Of a DNA stretch of 64,000 nucleotides, positions 1 through 8,903 are shown piece by piece. The DNA is from Calocera cornea HHB12733 (Eukaryota > Basidiomycota > Dacrymycetes > Dacrymycetales > Dacrymycetaceae). The translations under genes were made by a program, and so were the position numbers. The stretch spans positions 125,614-189,613 of the forward strand of contig KV423955.1 of the NCBI GenBank assembly GCA_001632435.1, in the 5' to 3' direction. Each line of letters begins with the position of its first letter. Position 1 is the first letter of the stretch. The notes under the pieces are model-generated. The model saw nothing but the letters and a program-made list of their open reading frames with translations, was not told where the DNA came from and did not search any database.

Positions 1-847
1 ACCCAAGGCGCACGGGGCACACCGCGGCGGTGCGCATCTTGTGATAATCCGATACTCCGCCCGACTGTCCAACGTGGTCTCTTACGGACGTTCCCGTGAT
101 ACGACACTGACAACGCAACACGACGGCTGAGAGGATGCTGGATGCGGTGGGGCGCCGACGCCTGATTCTCCCCGCCCTGGGCTGAAGCCCACCGGTGCAC
201 AAGCCGGGGGCGCACCTCCGCATCACATCATCCCTGTATCAATCTACGTCTCCAGCCGCCGCAGGCTCCTCACGCTCCCGCAGATGTCAGATGCCAGATG
301 CCAGATGGTACAGTACAGTAGGAGGCTGCTGGCCGGCCTTGCCGTTCTCAACGTCGTCTCATCGCCTCGTCTCGCCCCACCCCGCCGCCCCGATGGAGCG
401 GCCAAGTCTAGGCCTCCTCCCCCGCCCCCTCCCGGTGAAACCGAGAGGAACGAGGTTGTGCCTAAATCGGTGCCTAGTCCTAGTGGGCCGGTACGAAGTC
501 TCGGGCCGCTGCCCGCCCAGCAGAGCTAGCGTGTCTGGGGGACGAGGGGCGGGATCGCCCGATCGGCGATCTGCCGCAGATGTTCCGGGTGCAACATTTC
601 CGGAAAAACTGGTATTACAGGTACGTGTTAATTCGCATTCGCATCCAGCATTGGCATCGTGTGTGTTCGTACGTACGTCCGAGGACTCGGCCGGTTGGCT
701 TTCGTGATATTGGAGCGGTGGACAGCGGGCACACACCCTGAGGTCGCCGCATACACCGTTGAGGACCCTGCACCCTGAGCTATCTCGCCTAGCGCAGCCA
801 GCGGCCCTCATCTTCCCCAGCACTTCCCCGCCGCGCGCCCAGGCGCC
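1..847. other. Left-edge region without a supportable gene
   Basis: GC-rich DNA downstream of the urease stop codon. Several open frames overlap here on both strands, but none has a recognisable domain, a credible splice pattern or a start context better than its rivals. A short direct repeat of CAGATGC units lies near 285-305. It probably contains the urease 3' UTR and flanking spacer; the end of a gene outside the window cannot be excluded. Confidence 0.4.
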
Positions 848-3800
848 TCAGAAGACGTTATAGTTCCTCCCTAGGGGCAAGAATCTGGCCGGCGGGACCT
901 CCGCGAGCACGCCATCGGCGTGCACGGCGTACGTCTCAGGGTCGACGCGCATCCGCGGCGTCGCGCTGTTGTGCTTCATGTCCTTCTTCGTCACGTTCCG
1001 GCAGTTCTTCACCGCCGCGACCTGCTTCGACAGCCCATACGAGGCGACAATCCCTGTGTGGCGCGCGGGCCCGTCAGCGCCGGTTCTCGCGTCAGGGTGC
1101 ACGGAAGAGAGGCGCACCGGACTCGATCGACACCGCGGAGACGAAGGAGACGCTGTTCAGCGCCGCTGCAGCCGGGTGGGCACCCCACATCGGGCGCGAC
1201 ATGAATGGTTGCACAGTCGGGATACTCGCGTTGGCATCGCCCATCTGTCGGTCATTATCAGCATCGGAGAAGGCGAAGAAGAACATCGACTCACCTGAGC
1301 CCAGGCAATCACGCCCGACTTGAGCACCATCTCCGGCTTGGTACCAAAGTTCTCGGGCTTCCAGAGGACCAGATCGGCCAGCGTCCCAATGGCGACCTGG
1401 CCGATCATGTGACTCATGCCATGAGTAATTGCGCTGGTTGCCCGTTAGGCGATCAGACAAAGAGGTTCGAATACGACCCACGGGTTGATAGTGTATTTCG
1501 CAATATACCGCTTCACACGCATGTTATCCTTGCCTTCCGCATCACCCTCGCTGACCAGAGGACCTCGGACCTCTCTCATTTTGGACGCTGTGCGCCAAGT
1601 CCGGCTGATGACCTCGCCCACCCGGCCCATCGCCTGAGAATCCGAGCTAATCATCGAGATCGCTCCTATATCGTGCAGAACATCTTCGGCAGCCACGGTT
1701 TCCGCGCGGATACGAGATTCTGCAAAGGCCAGGTCTTCGGGAATCGATTTGTCGAGATGGTGGCAGACCTAAATCCATAGATTGAGAACCAGCGCGGCAT
1801 TCCGATGCGGACTGGGTCCTACCATCAACATCTGTAAGAAGGATTCTGGCGGTCAGGGTCCTTTTCAGCGGCAAAGCCGGCACCGACTCACATCCAGATG
1901 TTCGTCTAGGGTGTTGGTAGCATACGGTCGTGTAGGGTTTGTCGACGATGGCAGAACGTTCTCTTGTTCGCACACGACGATAATGTCGGGCGCATGCCCG
2001 CCACCTGATGAATCACATTCAGATAGGCCCAAATTGGAAGGGACAGCACGCACCGGCACCCTCAGTATGGTACGTATGAATCGTCCGATTCCCGAATGCT
2101 GCGATCGTGCTTTCCACGAAGCCAGACTCGTTCAGGGTATCGGTGTGAATGTTGACCTGTTATCCCGGTCATCTTCCAATCCAGAAAACAGCCGCTCATC
2201 CTTACTTGCACATCATACTTGTCGCCTACGTCCAAGGCATTCACAATAACAGAAGGCGTTGATCCCCAGTCCTGAGCACCGAATCAGCTGAATCCGCGCC
2301 GATCGGAGGACCGGCCATACCTCATGCAGCTTCAAGCCCGCGGCGCCAGCTTTCACAATGTCCTCGAGGGCTTCTGGTCCTGAATCATTTCCTTTGCCAG
2401 TAAAGGCATAGTTCATGGGGATGGTGTCGGTCGCAGCCAGCATCGTCTGCATGTAGAACGGCGAAGGCGTGCACGTCGTCGCGTTCGTTCCCGCGCTCGG
2501 GCCAGTGCCACCGCCAATGTGGGTTGTCACGCCGCTCGCGATGGCCTAGATTCACATTCAACAAACAGAACGTATGACGTGGCAAGGGTCTTCACCTCTG
2601 TCCACTGCTGTGGGCAGATGAAGTGCACATGTGCGTCGACCGCACCGGCCGTGACTATGAGCTTCTCACCGGCGATGACCTCGGTGCTCGCGCCAACAAC
2701 GAGGCTCGGGTCCACGCCCTCCATCACATCGGGATTGCCAGCCTTGCCGATACCGGTGATCTTGCCGCCCTTGACGCCGATGTCAGCTTTATAGATGCCG
2801 CTCCAGTCGATGATGAGCGCGTTGGTGATCAGCAGGTCCAGCGCGAGTGCAGAGTGTCGCCCGGTCGCTTGACCCATGCCTTCCCGGATAACCTTGCCGC
2901 CTCCGAACTTGCACTCGTCGCCGTAGACCGTCTATCGCGAGGCTTAAGCACGATATGCAGCTCGAAATAGGCGCGGTACGCACATAGTCCTTCTCAACCT
3001 CAACCCACAGGCCCGTATCACCTAGCCGCACACGGTCTCCCACAGTAGGCCCAAACATGCCCGCATACACCTCCCTGCTGACCTCCTTGTCCTCCCTTCC
3101 AATCCACGCACCCGGCTCTGGCACATGCGCAAATCCCTTCTGGATGAGGTTCCTCACGATGTCGTCCGTCCTGCCGAGATCCCACTTGCCAGTCGCGAGC
3201 CGGTTGCCACCGGTGATGATCTGGTTTCCGGCAATCGGCACGAGTGTGACCGTCTTCATGTCTCCCGGCTCGAAGCGCACGGCGGTGCCTGCTGGAATGT
3301 CCAGGCGCTTGCCGTATGCCTTGCCGCGGTCGAACGACAACTGCGGGTTCGTCTCGATGAAGTGGTAGTGGCTCCCGATTTGGACCGGCCGGTCGCCGTT
3401 ATTCGTCACCCGCAGCTGGGTACGCTCCCGGCCCTTGTTGATGAATATGGGCTCCTTGCGCACCACCACTGCTCCAGGCCCGGCTTTGCGCTCGTATTGC
3501 TCGAGCGGATCGAGCGGGAATTTGTCCGTGGACGGTACCGGGAGGAACGAGCCATACAGTGCGGTCTCCAGGTTGCCGTTGTCCGTACATATTGGGTCAT
3601 GCACAGTGACAAGGAAGACACTAGCCATCCAATCAGTCGAGGCTCGCAATCAGGGTCAATACAAGCGGACCCATCAGGAAAAGTCCCCTCAACCTGGATC
3701 TCGTGGATCAAGCTCGGCACCGCAGCCAATACATGTCTCCTGCCCAGCATCTCCTTCCCCTTCTGCATCAGCTCGGCAACAGACCAGGTGCCATCCCTGA

Positions 3801-3990
3801 TCAGCTCTTGCAGCTGGGAGGCGATCAGTGCCGTCGCTTCCGACTGATTGAGCTTCAGCCCACGGGCGAGGCGCTTCTGGGCAAGAGTGCCCAACTGTAT
3901 CAAGCGTAAGCAATGTGCGACAGGTCGAGAGAGGACTTCATGCACAAGGTGCAGGGTGAGCTTGGCCTCTTCTCTGGGTAGAATGCGCAT
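848..3990 (-). CDS. URE1: Urease (single-chain fungal type, nickel enzyme), 838 aa, 13 exons
   Basis: Hydrolyses urea to ammonia and carbamate in the cytosol. The gene reads as fused gamma-beta-alpha subunits: the gamma part starts [11 protein letters not shown], the beta part carries VTVHDPI and SHYHFIETN, and the alpha part carries the nickel-ligand motif HVHF. Other active-site elements seen are GLKLHEDW (carbamylated Lys), [25 protein letters not shown], the flap Cys-His in VCHHLD, and SSDSQAMGR. The C-terminus ends LGRNYNVF. Removing 12 introns (3895-3945, 3621-3670, 2932-2983, 2546-2595, 2272-2320, 2157-2205, 2005-2053, 1832-1891, 1769-1822, 1434-1481, 1245-1294, 1054-1117) leaves 2517 nt, exactly 838 codons plus stop, the usual fungal length. 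All key residues are intact, so the enzyme should be active once nickel accessory proteins load it. One donor (GTCCGC at 3670) is weak. Confidence 0.97.
1823..1831 (-). other. URE1: 9-nt micro-exon of the urease gene (codes Met-Leu-Met)
   Basis: Between the exon ending DEHLD and the exon starting VCHHLD, ureases have the three residues MLM. Here these nine bases sit alone between a CAG acceptor (1832-1834) and a GTAGGACC donor (1822 downward), flanked by introns of 60 and 54 nt. Skipping it keeps the frame but deletes three residues next to the active-site flap. Confidence 0.88.
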
Positions 3991-4801
3991 TGGAGTGCGT
4001 GAACGGTGGTGGTGAAGAGGACTGGCTGCCCCGCACTCGGGCGGTCAGGCTGATAAGGCGAACCCTGATGCAAGTGCGGGGAAGTGCACCCGTGGTTTGA
4101 ACCCTGACTACAACCTCGGGCCATATCGGAACAAGGTGATGAAGTAGGCAATTTATCGTGATATTTTGCTTTCTATCATGACTAGGCTGGACCGTCCCGT
4201 AGGAAAACAAGTAATCCATTAGATGACCGGGAGCAACCCGGAAGTACCCGGCAAACTGTATTCTCAGGGACGACAATAATGGTAACATTCAACAACAATC
4301 ATTTGGACATGAAACATAATTCAGTACGGGCAAGAAAGATACTGTAGTGGATAAAACTGTCCACCACCAGCAAGATTTGGCCCGTAGGGCTGCAGCGGTT
4401 CGGTTCTGGCTCGGTTCGGTGTGCGCATAAAAGTCCAATTGCATTGCATCGTCAGAAGATTGACTTCAAGTAGTGTCCTTTGTATTCATGTCACCTGTAT
4501 GCCCTTTTGAGCAGCCCGCTTCAATGTGGTCTGGATCTCTTTTGGACTAAAACCTAGGTTAGAGGAAAGTGGTTTGTGGATAGTCGGGTGCCTCCGCAGG
4601 GTAAACACATGAATACTTGCTGTCAGTTGTATTGAGTTTGGAACCAACTGAGAACCGGAACCGCCGGTTCTCGCGGTTCGGTTCGCATCGCTGAATTTGT
4701 GCACCTTGGCAAGGGACTCCCAAGCGGTCGCTAAGACCTCACAAGTGAGGGCTGACTGGTTCTCGCAATACGTTTGGCCCGGTTACATAGGGGTTTAAGC
4801 C
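3991..4801. other. Urease promoter and repeat debris
   Basis: No gene seen. The first 300 bases should hold the urease promoter; I see no clear TATA box. From about 4384 to 4700 there is a degenerate block rich in CGGTTCGGTTC and its complement, starting TAGGGCTG, which resembles the subterminal repeats of hAT-type DNA transposons. Confidence 0.4.
4384..4700. repeat. Degenerate AACCGG/CGGTTC-rich repeat (hAT-like remnant)
   Basis: The left edge reads TAGGGCTGCAGCGGTTCGG. The right edge, read on the minus strand, begins CAGCGATGCGAACCGAACCG. The same motif family appears in the MITE at 4802 and in the block at 30280-31060. The terminal inverted repeats are too degraded to fix the exact ends. 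Confidence 0.4.
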
Positions 4802-4951
4802 TAGGGATGGATGTTGCTCTGAACCGGACCATGAGAACCGCGGTTCTCAGTCATGATTACAGTCCTAGAGCGGGGCTGAAACTGAACTGGAACTGGAGCG
4901 GTCCCAAATGTAGAAACGGTTCTGAACTAAACCGAGCCACATTCATCCCTA
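4802..4951. mobile_element. 150-bp MITE with terminal inverted repeats and target-site duplication
   Basis: The left end reads TAGGGATGGATGTTGCTCTG; the right end, on the minus strand, reads TAGGGATGAATGTGGCTCGG, a 20-bp inverted repeat with three mismatches. The flanks carry the direct duplication TTAAGCC at 4795-4801 and 4952-4958. An 18-bp perfect palindrome occupies 4832-4849. Size, TAGGG ends and a 7-8 bp duplication fit a non-autonomous hAT-like element. There is no coding capacity. Its right edge lies 11 bp from the stop codon of the next gene. Confidence 0.78.
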
Positions 4952-4962
4952 TTAAGCCATCT

Positions 4963-7900
4963 CTAAACACCAATGTGTACAAACAACGCCCAACGAAAAA
5001 GAGGGATACCGTGATTGCGGAATTCCTGCAGGGCAAAATGCAGCGCCTCAGCAGTGTTGAAAACGTCCGGTCGCTGCCCGTTCTTCGTCAGAAAGCTGTA
5101 GAACAAGTGCACCAAGGGCGGCCCATCTCTGTCCACCATCCCCCACTGCGTGCCGACGACGCCTTGAAAGCCCGCGACCTGCATGCCAGCCGCGAGATGC
5201 GTCGACTCATCGGGAAGTAGCGCCGTATACCGAGCGGTGTGGCACGCAGAGAGAAAGGCAAACTCGGCATTGGGCAGTCTCATTTGAACAAGGGCGGAGA
5301 GTGATAGGTTTCCGTCACTGAGCCGAAACGCCATTTCAAGAGGATTGATGGCGTTCCAGCGGCCATGGCAGCAACAGTGCAGCCACTGGTGTCGGACCAC
5401 TTCGCGACTGAAACTTGCGACTGTCGCATCTTTCCCTGTCACGAAGGCGATGGAGCCGCTCAGGTTGGACAGCGCAAGCTCACGCATCTCGTCTTCGGCA
5501 TACTTCAGGAATGCAAGTCCGGCTACTTGAGGCTGCGCAACCGCGAGCATCCTGAAGGGAATGGGGCAGGGCCGTGCTGATGCCTTGGTCTGTCCGCTCA
5601 ATAGAGCAGAGAGAGTAGTCGTGTATGATGAAACGAACAAGTCGAATATCCCGGCGCGTTCTGTGGCATGTTTGCCCGCGCAGTGAATAGGGAGAAGACT
5701 CAAGAGTCCGGTAGGCAGCCACCAGACTCGGCGCAGCTTGGCATCCTGGCTTCCCTCCTGGAGGGATCGGGCTATGTCACATAATCCGCCCTCCCATAGT
5801 CGTTCACATATCTGCGACAACGTCCGGTCCAGGTACTCGGTACCTTTTTGGTCTTTCGTATAGCGGAGAGCTGAACTCCAGGTGTACGCCAAAAAGTTGA
5901 CGATCTCGTACGACAGTCCTGGGAGCGCAAGGCAGTTCATTGGCTGATCAGCCCAGATGATCAAGGCATCTGTTCGATAGTGGCTGACATTAATGATGAC
6001 GACAGGTCCATTCCTCGCCGCCTGTTGAAGCTTGTGGAACGGAGCCGGTCGGAGGAATGATTCGTATCCACGGAGTTGCCTTATATTGGTGACAAGCTCG
6101 TCCCACCGCGCAGCGAGCTTCCGGCGTCTGGCAGAACGTTGTTCCTCTTGCATGACGGACTCACTCGGGGATATCGAGTCATCATGTTCCAGCGCCTGGC
6201 CAACGGAGAGCAATTCATTCGCGAGGGTAGGATTCGTTGCGCTGAGCTCGTGGGCATCGAACCGCAGTTCAAGGATTGACCGCCATAGGACGGAGCGCCC
6301 TTCTTCCAAGAGTTCCAACGCGCGCTCCGGATTCCCCAGTGCGATCGCCAGCGCTGCGGCATTGCATGCGAGCTGGCCCGCCGAGCCAATTAGGCGCTTA
6401 TACCGGCTAGGTGTTTTCAAACCGAGCCAGGCGAGTCGCGGTAGCAAGGAGACCGCGGCATCGTAAGATCTGGCAGAGTCTTGATATCGACCCGCGTTGA
6501 ATGCTAGCTTCGCGCCAACCACAGCGGCATTGAGTCGATCCTTGAGCGATCCTGCTGTGTCCTCTGCAGCCAAATGATAGTAAAAAAGTGCGGAATCAAG
6601 ATCTGCACCTTGCTCCAGCCGACTGAACCGAGCTTCGTAAGCGTTCGCTAGCTCAGCGAGATGCGATGATCTACGATTGTAGGACATTTCTTCGTTCAAG
6701 CGCAGCGACTCCTCGAGGGTATTGATAGCGAGGTTGATGTCTTCTGAGTCTGCGCTCACGCGGTATTTTCGTATAAGGCTGGCTGCAAAACGCGCTAGTA
6801 GAATATGCCGATGGTAACGACGGCCACCAGTTGCAGCCAGGGCTGCCTTCGTTAAAGACATGCCACGCTCGAGATCGTCTATATCGGTTGTAATGTCGTA
6901 TCTCTTCAAAAGTAGTTCGCCGTGAATCGAGAGCTGATATGGCTTATGCGCTTCGCTGTATTCATTATCCAAGCTGATTTGGCCGAATTGAATCCCCTTA
7001 TCGAGGGCCAAAGCGATTCCGGTCTGCTTGAATTTTTCCACATATAACAAGGATAAGTACCGATAGCTTTGAGACATAATCTCTTTCATGATGTCGACAG
7101 CCTTGCATGCTTCAACTGCCTGTTCGAAAGAGGATACGGCAGCCTCGAAGTTCCTCTCCTCTCCATTATGGGCATAGAGAAACCAGTTGCAGGCACCGAA
7201 ATTATGAGCGACCATGGCCCGATGCGGTCCATCCTCAGGATAATATTGCATTGCTTGGAAGGAGCTGAGCAGCGCCTCGTCCGCGTCTTTCGGGTCTCCA
7301 CTCTCTTCAGCCAAATTGGCGAGGGCGAGAGAGAGCGCCAAGTGAACAGAACCATTGAGAAGAGGTCCCAGCGGGTATGTAGGCCGGCTCAGAGCAAGAC
7401 GATGGTATTCCGCCGCTTTCGTGAAGTTTTCTAAGCGACCGTCCGCGAGGATCATGACCGTCCGCGTGTTGCCCAACACGTTACTTAGCTGGAAGCGATC
7501 TGCGTCGCATAGCCAAAGCTTGTCGAGGATCAAAGGTGCGCATTGCTCTCCCAATTGTACTGCTTCTTGTATGTCGTCCACTGTTCCGCTCCAATAGAAG
7601 CGCTCTTGAAGGATGACAGAAAGAGTGGAGATAGTCATGTAGTGAGATCGCATGATGGACGACAGATGCATGGCTTGTCGGGCGAGTTGTTCCGCTTTGC
7701 AGATGTCTTCACCGTCGCTGCGGCCACGGACGGCGTGCCTGACGCGATAAACCCTCGCAAGCCAATACATGGCGTGAATTTTGAGTGGCTCGGAGTCATC
7801 ATGGCGATCCATGACACCTTGGAGCTGAACAAGCGCAGTCTCGTTGGGTTGGGACTCGGTCGTGGATTGTGCAAGCGCGTGGAGGAGCTCGCCGTCTCGA

Positions 7901-8337
7901 AGGAGAATCTCATCCTTGTAGGAGCAGGACGGAATTGAGTCGGACAGAGCAAGGGCTTGTGCGTACAGTCTCCTCGCTTCGATCGCTCCCGCCATGATAC
8001 CGTGACCGTCCCAAAGGGCATGGTGCACGCGACCCAGTTGAAAGATGGCAGACAGGCGACTGCCGTTCTCCAGAGGCGCAGCGAATGTCAAAGGTTTCAG
8101 AAGTTCTTCCGCACGATCGATGTCCTCTTGAGTTCCGCGTTGCTCGAATCGCAGCCTAAGGCCAGTAGCGTGGAGGATCGACCAGGCCGCGAGGTGTTGT
8201 GGAGGGACAGTCGGGGGGTCGAGGGAAACACATTGCGCAAGTGCGCGGTCGAGATCCTCGTCTTTGCCGAACCATTCGTACGATTGCAGCAGCTGCTCGA
8301 CCACTGTCCATCGAGGATCGGGTGTTGTCTCATCCAT
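4963..8337 (-). CDS. TPR-CHAT caspase-like protease, copy 1 (1124 aa, single exon)
   Basis: Large intronless gene. The N-terminal two thirds is helical TPR-type repeat sequence with many short A/L/Y-rich helices. The C-terminal third is a CHAT peptidase domain, introduced by GPVVIINVSHYRTDAL. It contains the conserved WWLPTGLLSLLPIHCAG stretch, the putative catalytic His in LHCCCHG (codon at 5365-5367) and the putative nucleophile Cys in FLSACHTA (codon at 5242-5244), followed by HLAAGMQVAGFQGVVGTQW. CHAT belongs to the caspase/separase clan, and in characterised systems the TPR part senses a signal and releases the protease. The role here is inferred. The start (ATG at 8337) follows a TATA box by about 43 bp. 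The closest relative in the window is the next gene. Confidence 0.88.
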   Translation of the reverse strand: MDETTPDPRWTVVEQLLQSYEWFGKDEDLDRALAQCVSLDPPTVPPQHLAAWSILHATGLRLRFEQRGTQEDIDRAEELLKPLTFAAPLENGSRLSAIFQLGRVHHALWDGHGIMAGAIEARRLYAQALALSDSIPSCSYKDEILLRDGELLHALAQSTTESQPNETALVQLQGVMDRHDDSEPLKIHAMYWLARVYRVRHAVRGRSDGEDICKAEQLARQAMHLSSIMRSHYMTISTLSVILQERFYWSGTVDDIQEAVQLGEQCAPLILDKLWLCDADRFQLSNVLGNTRTVMILADGRLENFTKAAEYHRLALSRPTYPLGPLLNGSVHLALSLALANLAEESGDPKDADEALLSSFQAMQYYPEDGPHRAMVAHNFGACNWFLYAHNGEERNFEAAVSSFEQAVEACKAVDIMKEIMSQSYRYLSLLYVEKFKQTGIALALDKGIQFGQISLDNEYSEAHKPYQLSIHGELLLKRYDITTDIDDLERGMSLTKAALAATGGRRYHRHILLARFAASLIRKYRVSADSEDINLAINTLEESLRLNEEMSYNRRSSHLAELANAYEARFSRLEQGADLDSALFYYHLAAEDTAGSLKDRLNAAVVGAKLAFNAGRYQDSARSYDAAVSLLPRLAWLGLKTPSRYKRLIGSAGQLACNAAALAIALGNPERALELLEEGRSVLWRSILELRFDAHELSATNPTLANELLSVGQALEHDDSISPSESVMQEEQRSARRRKLAARWDELVTNIRQLRGYESFLRPAPFHKLQQAARNGPVVIINVSHYRTDALIIWADQPMNCLALPGLSYEIVNFLAYTWSSALRYTKDQKGTEYLDRTLSQICERLWEGGLCDIARSLQEGSQDAKLRRVWWLPTGLLSLLPIHCAGKHATERAGIFDLFVSSYTTTLSALLSGQTKASARPCPIPFRMLAVAQPQVAGLAFLKYAEDEMRELALSNLSGSIAFVTGKDATVASFSREVVRHQWLHCCCHGRWNAINPLEMAFRLSDGNLSLSALVQMRLPNAEFAFLSACHTARYTALLPDESTHLAAGMQVAGFQGVVGTQWGMVDRDGPPLVHLFYSFLTKNGQRPDVFNTAEALHFALQEFRNHGIPLFRWALFVHIGV

Positions 8338-8379
8338 TGCTGTCTCGTTCGGGCCCGGGCTAAGTGAATAGCGACATCG

Positions 8380-8387
8380 TATTTATA
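8380..8387 (-). promoter_or_regulatory. TATA box of TPR-CHAT copy 1
   Basis: TATAAATA on the minus strand, about 43 bp upstream of the ATG at 8337. The spacing implies a very short 5' leader. Confidence 0.55.
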
Positions 8388-8903
8388 GGTTGTCAGAGGT
8401 CGAGCTGACGGTTGCCCAGTCTCCTGCAGACTGTCCCGATAGCTTGCAAGACGGGGCTGATTGATGAGAAGGCAAGCTGCGTATCATATCGCCGAAAACA
8501 CTCATGATGAGCGTTTTGAATTGAATGGCCGTCGAGGATTCCAGGGCATGAGCACAGCCAAAGTCCCACAACGAAAATTCGTGAGCTGGCGCGGCTGAAA
8601 ATAGGCGAAGAAGGAGTCGGATCTCAGCCACAGTTCTGACAGATTCTTGTCTTGTGACTCGTGAGTATCGGAACAGGAAGACGTCTGACGGTAGAGAAGA
8701 GCGGCTGTGCGGTGGTCGTGGGAGAACTATAAAAATTATGTAACAGTGCATTCCTCGGGCTTCTGTTTACAGCGAGAATATGCATCACGTGACGGCTCGT
8801 TACACGGCACCCTGAATTTTACAGAGCGCACGACTAACGATGAATGGAATACAATGGACGCAATTAATTACCCCGTCAGCGGGTACAAGTGCCAATGCCA
8901 CTC
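8388..8903. other. Spacer between the two TPR-CHAT genes
   Basis: Holds the promoter of copy 1 and the 3' UTR of copy 2. I looked for a small effector gene (for example gasdermin-like) and found no credible open frame. Confidence 0.5.

Noticed and set aside
195..823. Overlapping open frames on both strands at the left edge
   Set aside because: They are mutually exclusive, lack recognisable sequence and are typical of GC-rich non-coding DNA.
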